Below are positions 1-7,788 of a stretch of 64,000 bases of DNA, in pieces. Numbering within the stretch: the stretch's first letter is position 1; each line of letters opens with the position of its first letter. The translations under genes and the position numbers were made by a program. Under the pieces are notes generated by a model that saw only the letters and a program-made list of their open reading frames with translations, was not told where the DNA came from and ran no database searches. The stretch is from Litorihabitans aurantiacus (GTDB lineage Bacteria > Actinomycetota > Actinomycetes > Actinomycetales > Beutenbergiaceae): assembly GCF_030161595.1 (NCBI RefSeq), contig NZ_BSUM01000001.1:3596001-3660000 (forward strand). The letters are read 5' to 3'.

Positions 1-2
1 CA

Positions 3-1205
3 CGGACGCAGAAGGGCGCTCGCGACAAGATGGACGCCGCCCGCGAGGAGATCGCGGAGTACGGCGCACCGATCGACAAGAAGGTGACGGTCGAGCAGTG
101 GGCCCCACGCTGGCTAGCCCTGGCGCAGCGCGACATCGACCCGAAGACGTATTCGACCTACGCCAGCCTCGTGCGCCGACACGTGCTCCCCGCAATCGGC
201 TCGATCAAGGTCGCGGCCCTCAAGCCTTCCGACGTCGCCGCGGTGCGCACGGCGATCATGGATAAGGGGCTCGCGACCTCTACCGCGCGGCAATCGCACG
301 TCGTCATTCGCCTCATGCTCGACGCCGCGCGGAAGGATCGCCTCTGCCGGACGAACGTCGCCGATGACGCTCCCGCGCCCAAGGCTCGACGGTCGACCGC
401 CGTCGCTGCGAAGCGCGGCGCGTTCACGACCGCCCAAGCGATCCGCCTCCTCGAGGTCGCCGCCGAGCTGCCCGACGGTAGAGGTGCCCGCTGGTGGTTC
501 AAGATGCTCACCGGGGCGCGCCAGACCGAGGTGCTCGGAGCCTCGATCGCCGACCTCGACCTCGGGGTTGCGGGCGACGAGGCGTTGATGGGCTACTACG
601 CGGTCAACTGGAAGCTCGAGGAACTCTCCCGCCGTCACGGCTGCGGCGGGATGTGCGGGCGCGTGCGAGCAGCCCTCTGCCCGAGCGCACAGTGGGTCAT
701 CCCCGACGACTTCGAGATGCGCCAGGTCGACGGGCGCTGGCACCTGACGCGACCGAAGTCGAAGACCGGACGCGTGACGCCCCTGATCCCGCAGCTCGCC
801 GAGATGATCCGGGCACACCTCGCGCTTACCGCCGACCAGCCGAACCCCCACGGCCTCGTGTGGCACGACGGCAACGGTCGGCCGATCAGCCCAAAGGTCG
901 ATGGTCAGGAGTGGCGCGAACTGCTGGTCGCGGCGGGCCTCATCTCCGCGGAGCACGCCGTGCCCGGCGGGACCACCATGACGGGCCACTGGGCCCGGCA
1001 CACCGCCGTCACGGTCCTCATGGAGGCGACCCACGGCGACGCGCAACTCGTGGGTGAGATCGTCGGGCACTCGTCCGCCGAGGTCACCGCGATCTACCGC
1101 CACGTGCGCGAGGAGGAGCGCGCGGCTGCGGCGAACGCTGTCGCCAAGGCGTGGGGTGCCGCGCTTCCTACTCGGACGGCCGCGATCGCTGGGAACGCCG
1201 GTTGA
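3..1205 (+). CDS. int: Phage tyrosine integrase (5' end cut by window)
   Basis: Site-specific tyrosine recombinase that would integrate and excise the prophage. Counting from the first in-window ATG (position 30), the catalytic set is visible: Arg164 in LTGARQTEVLG, Lys243/245 in RPKSKTGR, His320-x-x-Arg323 in GHWARH, His347 in VGHSSAEV and the nucleophile Tyr356. A core-binding SAM-like domain occupies roughly residues 20-110. A Cys-containing insert (C205, C209, C217) before the Lys motif resembles the small Cys insert common in actinophage integrases. The frame is open to the window edge with integrase-like residues upstream of the ATG, so the true start is probably outside. It converges with the HTH gene, overlapping it by 38 nt. 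Confidence 0.93.
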   Translation, partial: RTQKGARDKMDAAREEIAEYGAPIDKKVTVEQWAPRWLALAQRDIDPKTYSTYASLVRRHVLPAIGSIKVAALKPSDVAAVRTAIMDKGLATSTARQSHVVIRLMLDAARKDRLCRTNVADDAPAPKARRSTAVAAKRGAFTTAQAIRLLEVAAELPDGRGARWWFKMLTGARQTEVLGASIADLDLGVAGDEALMGYYAVNWKLEELSRRHGCGGMCGRVRAALCPSAQWVIPDDFEMRQVDGRWHLTRPKSKTGRVTPLIPQLAEMIRAHLALTADQPNPHGLVWHDGNGRPISPKVDGQEWRELLVAAGLISAEHAVPGGTTMTGHWARHTAVTVLMEATHGDAQLVGEIVGHSSAEVTAIYRHVREEERAAAANAVAKAWGAALPTRTAAIAGNAG

Positions 1206-1800
1206 CCCACCGAATCGGGGGTCCACCGCCGCGTCGGTGACTCTCGGGGGTGAGGTGCAGGAAGCCGTTGCGGCGGTCGAGCATCTCGCTCTCGAGGCAG
1301 TCGCGGGCCCATCCCGTGCGCGCGCCGCCAACTGCTAGTAGGGCAAGCCGTTCTCCGTCGCGCAGGATCTCGACCATCTCGTCGTACACCGCTGGCGCTA
1401 CGAACCACTTGCGGCTGACGTGGTATCCGGGCAGGAGACCGGACTGGATCCATCCGCGCACTGCGCCGACCGGGACGCGGATGGCGTCGGCGACCTGGTC
1501 CGATGTGAGGTGGTCTCGCAGGTCGATCGATGCTGGTGGGTCGAGGTCGACCGGCCTCATGGGGTAGTCGGCGAAGCGCCGACGCATGGGCGGGGCTTCG
1601 GGGACGAGACGGTTCTGCCGCGCAACCAGCCAGTCGGCGATCTCGATCGGATCGAACCGCCAGCGCTTGCCCAGCCGGAACCCCGGCAGGAGCCCGTCGG
1701 ATGCCTGCCTGGTGACCCAGGTCGTCTCGACCTGGAGACGATCGGCGACCTCCTTCGCACTCAGCATGCGAGGTTCGTCGTTGATCGGGACGCGGACCAT
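1168..1800 (-). CDS. Tandem excisionase-type HTH DNA-binding protein
   Basis: Predicted 210-residue DNA-binding protein with two MerR/excisionase-like helix-turn-helix modules. The first is near residues 12-60 (LSAKEVADRLQV ... GFRLGKRWRFDPIEIADWL), the second near 90-140 (LTSDQVADAIRVPVGAVRGWI ... YHVSRKWFV). The ATG at 1800 was chosen because a GAGGTG Shine-Dalgarno sits just upstream; the frame is open further but without such a site. Its place beside the integrase suggests a recombination directionality factor or a regulator of integration, but two HTH units in one chain are unusual for Xis and the role is an inference. The last codons overlap the convergent integrase end. Confidence 0.7.
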   Translation of the reverse strand: MVRVPINDEPRMLSAKEVADRLQVETTWVTRQASDGLLPGFRLGKRWRFDPIEIADWLVARQNRLVPEAPPMRRRFADYPMRPVDLDPPASIDLRDHLTSDQVADAIRVPVGAVRGWIQSGLLPGYHVSRKWFVAPAVYDEMVEILRDGERLALLAVGGARTGWARDCLESEMLDRRNGFLHLTPESHRRGGGPPIRWVNRRSQRSRPSE

Positions 1801-1914
1801 GGTCACCTCGTTGCTGCGTCGCTCACCGCTCGGGGAGTAGGTGTGGCGCTCCAGTGCGATCGCCAAGGGTGCCGGCTCATGACGCCGACGGTAGAGACCG
1901 CCGGGGCCAGTCGG

Positions 1915-2196
1915 CTAGTCGTACTCGCGGGCGTAGATCGATGTAGGACGGTGCCGAGACGACTCCGTCGGCAGATGAGCGACGAACGAGTAGAGCTCGT
2001 CAGCGAGAATCAGCGGCTTCGTGTTGTAGTAGCGAGCAACGAGATCGCCTCGCTGGATCGCGGTCTGGAGGGTGGTCCTCGACAGCCCGCTCGCCTCGCT
2101 CGCTCCTTGAAGGTCGTACGCCACGACAGGGAGGCGGAAGACTGTGTTCGGCTCCGCTTCATGCAAGAACTGGGTCGGTTTGCGTGCTCTCACCAT
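1915..2196 (-). CDS. Small HTH DNA-binding protein
   Basis: About 93 residues from an ATG at 2196. The middle reads as a helix-turn-helix of the MerR/excisionase kind: VVAYDLQGASEASGLSRTTLQTAIQRGDL followed by a beta-wing-like RYYNTKPLILADELYSFV, the usual 'recognition helix then wing' layout. The frame stays open upstream to 2316, but that part is Ser/Pro-rich and does not look like protein. No strong ribosome site precedes 2196, so the start is tentative. Sitting between the integrase-proximal HTH gene and the HigBA module, it could be an excisionase or a local regulator. Confidence 0.6.
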   Translation of the reverse strand: MVRARKPTQFLHEAEPNTVFRLPVVAYDLQGASEASGLSRTTLQTAIQRGDLVARYYNTKPLILADELYSFVAHLPTESSRHRPTSIYAREYD

Positions 2197-2331
2197 GAAC
2201 CCAGTGTGCCCGCGAAGGGCGGCCCCGGTTGCGGAGGCGCTGCCGCTCGTGGTCCCAGGTGGGGACGTCCATGAAGATGCCGGGCATGAGGTGAGGCTGT
2301 CACGCGAGTACGACATCGTTCGAGATAACCC

Positions 2332-3425
2332 TCAGGAGAAGGTGCCTTCCAGATTCACGGTCAGGTCGTTGCAGTAGGTGTAGTGAAGAAGTCGCTTGCG
2401 GTGAAGCTGGTGCACTGCCGTACCAGGCGAAACTCCTACCTGCTTTGCCACGCGCGCAATCTGGCTGCTGTACGTGAGCCCCTTGAAGGGGGCAAGGCCT
2501 TCGTCTCCAAAGAGAGTCTCGAAGGCGAACGCATTGGCGCGCTTCTCGGCCGCGCTGTTTCGCTGAGACTCCTTCTGAAACTCTAGATGCAATTCACCTC
2601 GCGGGTCGTGCAAGAGGTGGCCGATTTCGTGGAAGAAAGTCCAGATTACGAATCCGTCACCGCATCTACGACCGGTTTGCTGAATGACCGGGATCCGCCC
2701 ATTGATCCAGCGCGTTACACCATAAAGGGGAAGCGCTGCGGTGGCTTCACCATCAGATAGATGACGCCGGCTTGCAAGAGCATCGAGTTCAAGTCTTTGA
2801 GTAATGTGTCGTCAGGACGCGCCGCTCGTTCCCGAAGTTCCGGGAGCATGGATTCCAGCTTTTCGGAGTCGTACGTGCAAGTCTGACCGAGCTCGAATGC
2901 TTCGGTCATCTCACCGGCGCGCAGCCAGGTAGTGAGTAGTGTCTGGTCGACCAGGGACTTGCTCTCCTTCAGGGCGGCCAGGGCCCACTCACCCGTGGTC
3001 TCGACCTCGTGTGACTCCTGATACGCCTCCCACGTGCCGAATCGGTGAAAAGCGAGAAAATCGGAGACCAGATTGCCAGGGCTGCGCTTTGTAGCTTGCG
3101 TGAAACCAATTTCACGCAAGTATGCTGCAGCGTTGGCGTGAATCTCGCCCGCATGCTCCGCTAGGCGCTCTTCATCGAGAATTCGGGCTCGATCGGAGCG
3201 ATACTTCGCCTCGTGGAGAAGCCAGGACTCGGCCGGGATTGGAGTTACACGTCCGAGTCGAGTTGCCGCGTCAGGGGTAATCGGGGCACGACCATTCACA
3301 ATTTCGTTGACCTGCTTGCGGCTGTACCCAAGCATTGCGGCAGCCTGGCCCTGCGAGAGGCCCTCGTCTTCGAGCCATTCTTCGAGGTAAGCGCCAGGGG
3401 CAACGGCGTAGTTAGTAGTACTCAT
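2332..3425 (-). pseudogene. HigA-like antitoxin with ImmA/IrrE peptidase domain, frameshifted
   Basis: The N-terminal 236 residues (3425 to about 2730) hold a HigA/VapI-type XRE helix-turn-helix at residues 23-45 (LSQGQAAAMLGYSRKQVNEIV) and an extended linker. The reading frame then ends, but the -1 frame continues into a typical ImmA/IrrE metallopeptidase tail: GVTRWINGRIPVIQ, FVIWTFFHEIGHLLH with the HExxH zinc motif, and AEKRANAFAFETLF. The break is at a CCCC run (plus-strand GGGG 2727-2730); one extra C restores a single protein of about 364 residues. It follows a RelE/HigB-like toxin by 14 nt, so this is the antitoxin of a type II module. Either the module is dead or the base call is wrong; the latter is likelier because the same error type recurs across the window. 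Confidence 0.8.
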
Positions 3426-3439
3426 CGCTAGGCCCTCCC

Positions 3440-3757
3440 TTAATGATAGTCATAGCCGGCTTCGACGACGGTTACAAACACTGCTTCCCCGAGTGCGTCG
3501 CGTGCGACACCCTCGGGGCGAATGATGATTCGATGGTTTTTGGACACACTCCCTGCCCAGTGCCCTTCCCAGTCCCCGGTTAGCTGATGCCAGTGCCCGA
3601 GCGGGTCGTGTTCCTTCAGGTGGGAGACTGACTGCGCCTCCTCCAGCGCCTTGATGCGTAGCGGCAGCTTCTTAACTAGGTCTGAGCGCTCGCGCTTCAT
3701 CTCCTTCTCGTCGGTACACAGACGCTCGAGATCGTTGCTGTCGTACTCCACGTGCAT
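3440..3757 (-). CDS. higB: HigB/RelE-family toxin of type II TA module
   Basis: A 105-residue protein with the compact RelE/ParE fold signature of 'plasmid maintenance killer' proteins. It has basic N-terminal helices (DLVKKLPLRIKALEEA), the strand-turn HWHQLTGDWEGHWAGSVSKNHRIIIRP, and a terminal strand VFVTVVEAGYDYH. Members cleave mRNA at the ribosome. It is first in a toxin-first operon with the HigA/ImmA-type gene 14 nt downstream, the HigBA order. A palindromic operator candidate lies 21 bp ahead of the ATG. If the antitoxin is really frameshifted, the retained N-terminal HTH part might still neutralise this toxin. Confidence 0.85.
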   Translation of the reverse strand: MHVEYDSNDLERLCTDEKEMKRERSDLVKKLPLRIKALEEAQSVSHLKEHDPLGHWHQLTGDWEGHWAGSVSKNHRIIIRPEGVARDALGEAVFVTVVEAGYDYH

Positions 3758-3777
3758 CTGGGCGCTGTCACCGATCT

Positions 3778-3792
3778 CGTTACAGGGTAACG
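3778..3792. promoter_or_regulatory. Palindrome, candidate HigBA operator
   Basis: The sequence CGTTAC-AGG-GTAACG is a perfect inverted repeat with 6-bp arms and a 3-bp spacer, lying 21 bp upstream of the HigB-like ATG. Type II TA operons are commonly autoregulated by the antitoxin HTH binding such a palindrome over the promoter. Binding is inferred; only the repeat and its position are seen. Confidence 0.5.
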
Positions 3793-3905
3793 TACTCGAA
3801 CCTCGTTGTCTTCCACGTCAGTGAACAATCTAAACGTTGCCCGAGTCACATGCCGACCTGGAGGCCCGCCCAGGTGCGAGCGACGCCCCAGCGACGCTGC
3901 ACGGT

Positions 3906-4081
3906 CTATCGCGTGCCGAAGTACGCGCGGACGGCGTCGGCCTGCTCGCGGCTGAGGTGCTAGGGCTGCTGGTGGTAGTCCCCGCTGCGGGGATAGGTGG
4001 CGCGGAGCCAGGCCCGGATCGTCTTCGGCCAGCGGTGGAGCTCGGTGCCGAACTCGCGCGTGTGATCGTCTCGTCAGTCAT
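3906..4081 (-). pseudogene. Remnant of a small HTH-like phage gene
   Basis: An ATG at 4081 opens a frame (MTDETITRA) that, after a one-base shift, continues as EFGTELHRWPKTIRAWLRATYPRSG, then meets an in-frame TAG, and resumes as HLSREQADAVRAYFGTR before a final stop at 3906. The pieces look like one small protein of the 'PKTIRAWLR ... HL..EQADAVR' kind seen in actinobacterial phages and nucleoid-associated protein tails. With both a shift and a nonsense codon it is probably decayed. It is too short to name with assurance. Confidence 0.4.
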
Positions 4082-4198
4082 GGTTCGAAGGTCGATGTCG
4101 GGGCTCGCCCCTGGTCCAGAGCATCCACCACCCGTCGGGCACCGAGCTTGCGGAGCGATTCCGGTGGCGCGCGGGTAAGAGCGGACCTACGCTCGCAA

Positions 4199-4240
4199 GT
4201 GCCGTCGTAGGCATTGTCCCCCCTAGGCCTGCGACGGCAC
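4199..4240. terminator. Hairpin, 14-bp stem
   Basis: Arms at 4199-4212 and 4227-4240 pair over 14 bp with one G-T wobble around a 14-nt loop containing six C. It stands beside a second, stronger hairpin at 4251-4289 in the 359-nt stretch 4082-4440, which has no convincing gene. The pair probably ends late phage transcription arriving from the M23 gene and insulates it from the HTH/TA region. No U-tract follows, which is common in high-GC actinobacteria. Confidence 0.5.
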
Positions 4241-4250
4241 CTAGACGCCA

Positions 4251-4289
4251 AAGCGCCCCGCCCACCCGTGAAGGGTGAGCGGGGCGCTT
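4251..4289. terminator. Strong hairpin after the lysis cassette
   Basis: AAGCGCCCCGC (4251-4261) pairs perfectly with GCGGGGCGCTT (4279-4289), and the loop contains a further CACCC/GGGTG pairing. The reverse direction leaves a short AT edge. It lies 150 nt beyond the stop of the M23 peptidase gene, the last gene of the leftward late operon, so it most likely terminates late transcription. Confidence 0.75.
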
Positions 4290-4440
4290 CGGGCTCTATC
4301 GCCGTCGTACCGAGGGGACGGACTTGCGGCGACACGGATGAGCGTAGGGGAGCGCGACCTGACCGGGTAGAGGAGCGACGGGCCCAGTGGCCCGGGCGGT
4401 TGAACCGGCTGGCCGCGTGCTGACCTGCTAGGTGGCTCCG

Positions 4441-5481
4441 CTAGGAGCCGAGCGTGACCCCGCGGTTGAGGAGGAAGGTCCTCGGGTTGGTGGGCGAGTT
4501 GCCGTCCTGGCGGAGATGGATCTCGAAGTGCAGGTGGGGCCCGGTCGAGTTGCCGGTGTTGCCGGACGTCGCGATCTGCTGGTTGGCGGTGACGCGCTGA
4601 CCGATGCTGACGTTCACGTTCTGCAGGTGGCCGTAGTAGCTGGCCGTGCCGTCGTCGTGGTGGACCATGATCGCGTTACCGGTGCGCCCGGAGAGCACGC
4701 CGTTGGAAGCGGTGCTGCCTTCGGCGACGCCCGTCTTGGTCCTCACGACTGTGCCGGATCCGGTAGCGCGGACGGCGGTCCCTCGCGGGGCCGCGATGTC
4801 TTCGCCGTAGTGCGTGTAACTGCCACGGTCCTGCCCGTAGTTGCCTTGGACCCTCCCGGTGATCGGGTTCGCCCACTGCGCGGCGATGACCCGAGGAGCA
4901 GGGGATCCAGCTGCCTGCCACTCCGCGAAGGTAATGACGCGGTTGACCGTGGGGCCGGCGTACCAGATGTCGTCGGAGCCCTCGTACTTGTAGAACTGGT
5001 CGCCCGTGAAGCGGTTGGCCACCCGGGGCTCAGGGGAGTTCTCGGCGCGCCATGTGGCGAGGTTGATGGGGTAGCCCTGACCGGCGTTCAGGTCGGTCAT
5101 GCGGGCGATGTTGCTGTCCCAGGACAGCTTGACGAAGCCCTCGTTGCTCCGGTTGGCGTATCCGGGGGTGCCGAGGGCGTTCCATTCAGCGCTGGAGAGC
5201 CAGTGGTAGGCACCGGTGGGGTCGATGAGGCCGATGTTCTGATGCGTGCCCCACTTGTAGAGGTAGGAGCCCGGGATGACGCTGTTGGTGGTGGGGGTGG
5301 GGCGGCCGGCTGCGACCCAGGTGTTGTAGTCGATGGCTTGGGCCTGGCCGTCGGTGACTCGGTAGACGGTGTCAGACCAGGTGTACTTCGCGTAGGTCAC
5401 CGTCGCCGCGTTGGCGGGAGCGACGAGGGAGGAGAGGACGAGGACTAGTGGGATCAGCGCCCACCGGAGTTTCTTGATCAC
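4441..5481 (-). CDS. Secreted M23 (LytM) peptidase with tandem wall-binding-like repeats
   Basis: A 346-residue exported zinc endopeptidase predicted to cut peptidoglycan cross-bridges. The GTG at 5481 gives a textbook signal peptide (VIKKLRW, then hydrophobic ALIPLVLVLSSLV, cleavage after APANA). A TTG 11 codons upstream is also possible. Residues 28-210 contain about four imperfect 40-residue modules with conserved Trp and a '[TS]..W.AAG.P' ending (TWVAAGRP, EWNALGTP, TWRAENSP, EWQAAGSP). The M23 domain follows, with His224/Asp228 (HYGEDIAAP) and HLHFEIH at 316-322. It is the last gene of the leftward late operon. A second lytic enzyme, or a gene modifying host walls in the lysogen, are both possible. 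Confidence 0.85.
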   Translation of the reverse strand: MIKKLRWALIPLVLVLSSLVAPANAATVTYAKYTWSDTVYRVTDGQAQAIDYNTWVAAGRPTPTTNSVIPGSYLYKWGTHQNIGLIDPTGAYHWLSSAEWNALGTPGYANRSNEGFVKLSWDSNIARMTDLNAGQGYPINLATWRAENSPEPRVANRFTGDQFYKYEGSDDIWYAGPTVNRVITFAEWQAAGSPAPRVIAAQWANPITGRVQGNYGQDRGSYTHYGEDIAAPRGTAVRATGSGTVVRTKTGVAEGSTASNGVLSGRTGNAIMVHHDDGTASYYGHLQNVNVSIGQRVTANQQIATSGNTGNSTGPHLHFEIHLRQDGNSPTNPRTFLLNRGVTLGS

Positions 5482-5583
5482 AGGAGCAGGCTGCCAGATT
5501 CTCAGGAGACCCAAAGGTAAGTTAGGAAAGAGTTACGCAACTGTGATCCGCGCGACTGCCATCGCCTCTTGAGTACGGCGCTT

Positions 5584-5915
5584 TTAGCGACCGTGCTGCT
5601 GCGCGCGGTACTCGCGCCTCGTCCGGTCATCGGGGTTCGCAGGGCCGGCGACGACCGCGCCACTGTCCGGGTCGACCTTCGCGACCACCGCGGCAGCCGG
5701 GGTGACGCCCTGTCGGACCCACAGCGGCGTCAGCAGCAGGACCAGCGTCCCTACGACATCAGCCGTCTGCGTGAGGCGGTCACCCCACGGGGTCAGGTCG
5801 ACGCCCCAGATCAGGCCGAGCGCGACCACCGCACCGATCACACCGCGCACCACGGCGGGCTCGAGAGCGAGGACACGCCGCCACAGCGGCAGAGAATGGA
5901 TGGGGGAGTGGTCAT
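5584..5915 (-). CDS. Putative holin (5' frameshift)
   Basis: A small membrane protein of the phage lysis cassette. The frame ending at 5584 encodes LWRRVLALEPAVVRGVIGAV with a hydrophobic run (VIGAVVALGLIWGV), a second one (DVVGTLVLLLTPLWV) and a charged tail ending REYRAQQHGR, the layout of class II holins. That frame has no good start: the coupled ATG at 5915 (ATGA overlap with the collagen-like gene) runs into a TGA after 25 codons in another frame. One extra C in the CCCCC run (plus 5902-5906) joins the ATG to the holin frame, giving a protein of about 110 residues. Otherwise translation would have to begin at GTG 5853. Confidence 0.65.
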
Positions 5916-6679
5916 GGTGTCTCCTCGATAGGGGGCGGCTCAGGAGCCGGAGGTGGGGGAAGGTCAGGGACGCGGCACGGGCCAGCCGTGGTCGACGTCG
6001 CACCGTCCGTGTACGTGATGAGCCAGGACCCGTCGTCCTGGCACGTGAGGGAAGCGAGGCCGCGGCCATCCACACCGGGAGAGCCAGGAGCGCCGGGAGA
6101 GCCATCAGCACCAGCCGGGCCAGCAGGTCCAGCAGCACCGGTCGATCCCGCCGCACCGGTCGCGCCCGCAGGACCAGCAGCACCCGTCGCGCCGTCCTGA
6201 CCTGCCACACCAGTAGGACCTGGGCCGCCCTCGACGCCCGCCTCACCGGCAGGACCAGGCAGACCCGGCACCCCGTTCGCGCCAGCAGGACCAGGCGGGC
6301 CGACGCCGCCAGCAGGACCCGTCGACCCGTTCAGGCCATCCACGCCCCGCTCACCCGGCGAACCATCCGCACCGGCCTCACCAGGCACACCGCGCGCACC
6401 GGGGGAACCCTGCGCGCCCTGAGGCCCCGGCGGACCCTGCGTCCCCGGCAACCCGGCAGGCGACGTCGACTCCACCTCGTTCGGCTCCGGGGCCACCGGC
6501 TCCACACCACTCCGGACAGCCTCGTCGTACAGCTCCGTGTACCGGACCATGAGGTCGTCGTACAGGGCACGGTTGCGCTGCACCGTCGCTGCCTGTTCCG
6601 CGATCACGAACACCACCGCGGCCACCGTCAGGACACCGATCGCGATCGTCGCCCACGTCCATCCCGAGATGCGCCTCAT
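5912..6679 (-). CDS. Collagen-like single-pass membrane protein
   Basis: 255 residues. An N-terminal transmembrane segment (about 9-27, WATIAIGVLTVAAVVFVIA) is followed by a coiled/linker part (28-75), about 135 residues of uninterrupted Gly-X-Y triplets rich in GPP, GPA, GSP and GAD (about 76-205), and a small globular tail with one Cys pair (C216, C235) ending in a Pro/Glu stretch. The topology suggests an anchored collagen-like rod projecting outside the membrane. It is coupled by ATGA overlaps to the membrane protein upstream and the holin downstream, so it belongs to the lysis cassette. A spanin-like or surface role is possible; the function is unknown. Confidence 0.85.
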   Translation of the reverse strand: MRRISGWTWATIAIGVLTVAAVVFVIAEQAATVQRNRALYDDLMVRYTELYDEAVRSGVEPVAPEPNEVESTSPAGLPGTQGPPGPQGAQGSPGARGVPGEAGADGSPGERGVDGLNGSTGPAGGVGPPGPAGANGVPGLPGPAGEAGVEGGPGPTGVAGQDGATGAAGPAGATGAAGSTGAAGPAGPAGADGSPGAPGSPGVDGRGLASLTCQDDGSWLITYTDGATSTTAGPCRVPDLPPPPAPEPPPIEETP

Positions 6680-6978
6680 CGGATCAGCCCCCCACCCACG
6701 ATGAACGCGACCACCGTCGCCACGATCGGACCAGCGATCATCAGCGCCACCTGCATCCCCCTCTGCGCCCGGGCCGCGGCCCGTTCCTTGCGCTCGGTCT
6801 CCACGTCCGCCTCGAGCGCGATCACCTTCGCCTCGACCGTCGTCAGGCGCAGGTTCGTGCCCCGCTGGGACTCCTCGTACTCACGGCGGCCGACGACCTC
6901 TTTCCGCAGCTCCTTGACGTCACCGCCGACATCGTTGATCCGCCTCCCGAGCTCGCCGAGAGTGACGTCGTCAGCCAC
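6676..6978 (-). CDS. Small coiled-coil membrane protein of the lysis cassette
   Basis: 100 residues: a long charged helix (about 5-72; LGELGRRINDVGGDVKELRKEV, then LTTVEAKVIALEADVETERKE), then one C-terminal transmembrane segment (about 75-97, VALMIAGPIVATVVAFIVGGG). This is the layout of XhlA-like haemolysin/holin-associated proteins. It begins just after the endolysin stop and its end overlaps the collagen-like gene by 4 nt. It may act as a second holin, antiholin or lysis regulator; I cannot tell which. Confidence 0.7.
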   Translation of the reverse strand: MADDVTLGELGRRINDVGGDVKELRKEVVGRREYEESQRGTNLRLTTVEAKVIALEADVETERKERAAARAQRGMQVALMIAGPIVATVVAFIVGGGLIR

Positions 6979-6984
6979 TGCGGC

Positions 6985-7788
6985 TCAGCCCTTGATGCGG
7001 GCGGCGAGGAGGTCCACGACCTGCTTGGCGAGGTCGGCCGGGATGAGCGCCGCGATCGCCGCCGGGTCCTTGGACGCGGTCGCCTTCTCCCACGCGTGGA
7101 TCTGCTCCTGCCGGCGGTAGAAGCGCTCCACCTGGGCGTGCGAGTCGTTGCCCTGACGCCACAGGACGCTCTGCGATTCCCGTAGGCCCGTCAGCGTGGC
7201 CGGGTTGCCGTCCTTGTCTACGAGCGGCTTACCCGTGTCGACGCCGGTCAGGAACCGGGCCATGCGCTCGGTCTGCTCGGTCTGGTGATCCTTGAGCTCG
7301 GCCATCTGTGCAGGGGTCATCGTGTCCTCCTCGGACGGGGTGGGAGTGGTGGTGCTCGAGCCGGGCATGGGCCACGGGCGCGTGTCGGAGTCCCACTGGC
7401 GACCACGGCGCACGGACACGTGCACGTGGGACAGGTGGGCGTTGACGCCCGAGTACCTGCGCCAGCCGCCGTTGCTGAACACGGCGGGGTTCTGCCAGAT
7501 GCGGCCCTCGTAGATCACGTAGGCCACGCGCGGGTCGGTGATGATCGCCGCGACGAGCGCCGCCGCGGGGCCGTCGGTCGGGCCGCCGGGTCCGGTGAGG
7601 TCCTCGTCGATGTCGATCGCTCGGACCATGCCCGGCGGTGTCGAGTCCCGGGCGGGGTTGTGGTCGGACGGGCGGGCCTGGTGGGAGGTGTCACCCACCG
7701 CGCCGTCGGACCGCCGGTCACGTCCCGGACACAGCGCGTTGATCTGCGCGCGCAGTTGCTGCAGCGCCGGGGACAGGTACCAGGCCAT
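6985..7788 (-). CDS. Endolysin, M15/VanY-like peptidase
   Basis: A 267-residue lysis enzyme without signal peptide. The N-terminal half has the M15-type metallopeptidase arrangement: a His in PSDHNP (H43), Asp in RAIDIDED (D59/D61) and the final HLSHVHVSV (H118, H121, H123), with an R.Y.G.NAHLSHVH context common in actinophage lysins. A Thr/Pro linker (about 140-156) leads to a helical C-terminal part (157-267) that probably binds the wall. The ATG overlaps the tail-fibre stop by 4 nt. A strong GAGGAGG site precedes an in-frame ATG at 7320, so the C-terminal part may also be made alone. Confidence 0.85.
   Translation of the reverse strand: MAWYLSPALQQLRAQINALCPGRDRRSDGAVGDTSHQARPSDHNPARDSTPPGMVRAIDIDEDLTGPGGPTDGPAAALVAAIITDPRVAYVIYEGRIWQNPAVFSNGGWRRYSGVNAHLSHVHVSVRRGRQWDSDTRPWPMPGSSTTTPTPSEEDTMTPAQMAELKDHQTEQTERMARFLTGVDTGKPLVDKDGNPATLTGLRESQSVLWRQGNDSHAQVERFYRRQEQIHAWEKATASKDPAAIAALIPADLAKQVVDLLAARIKG

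Noticed and set aside
114-1331. Long minus-strand frame opposite the integrase
   Set aside because: Shadow of the integrase with Arg/Gly-rich composition and no recognisable domain.
2707-2740. Programmed -1 frameshift in the HigA/ImmA gene at CCC-TTT
   Set aside because: The heptamer does not satisfy X-XXY-YYZ in both codons, and ten other G/C runs show the same one-base defect; a read error explains it better.
4432-5448. Long plus-strand frame opposite the M23 peptidase
   Set aside because: Val/Gly-rich shadow without a start signal; the minus-strand gene has clear catalytic motifs and a signal peptide.
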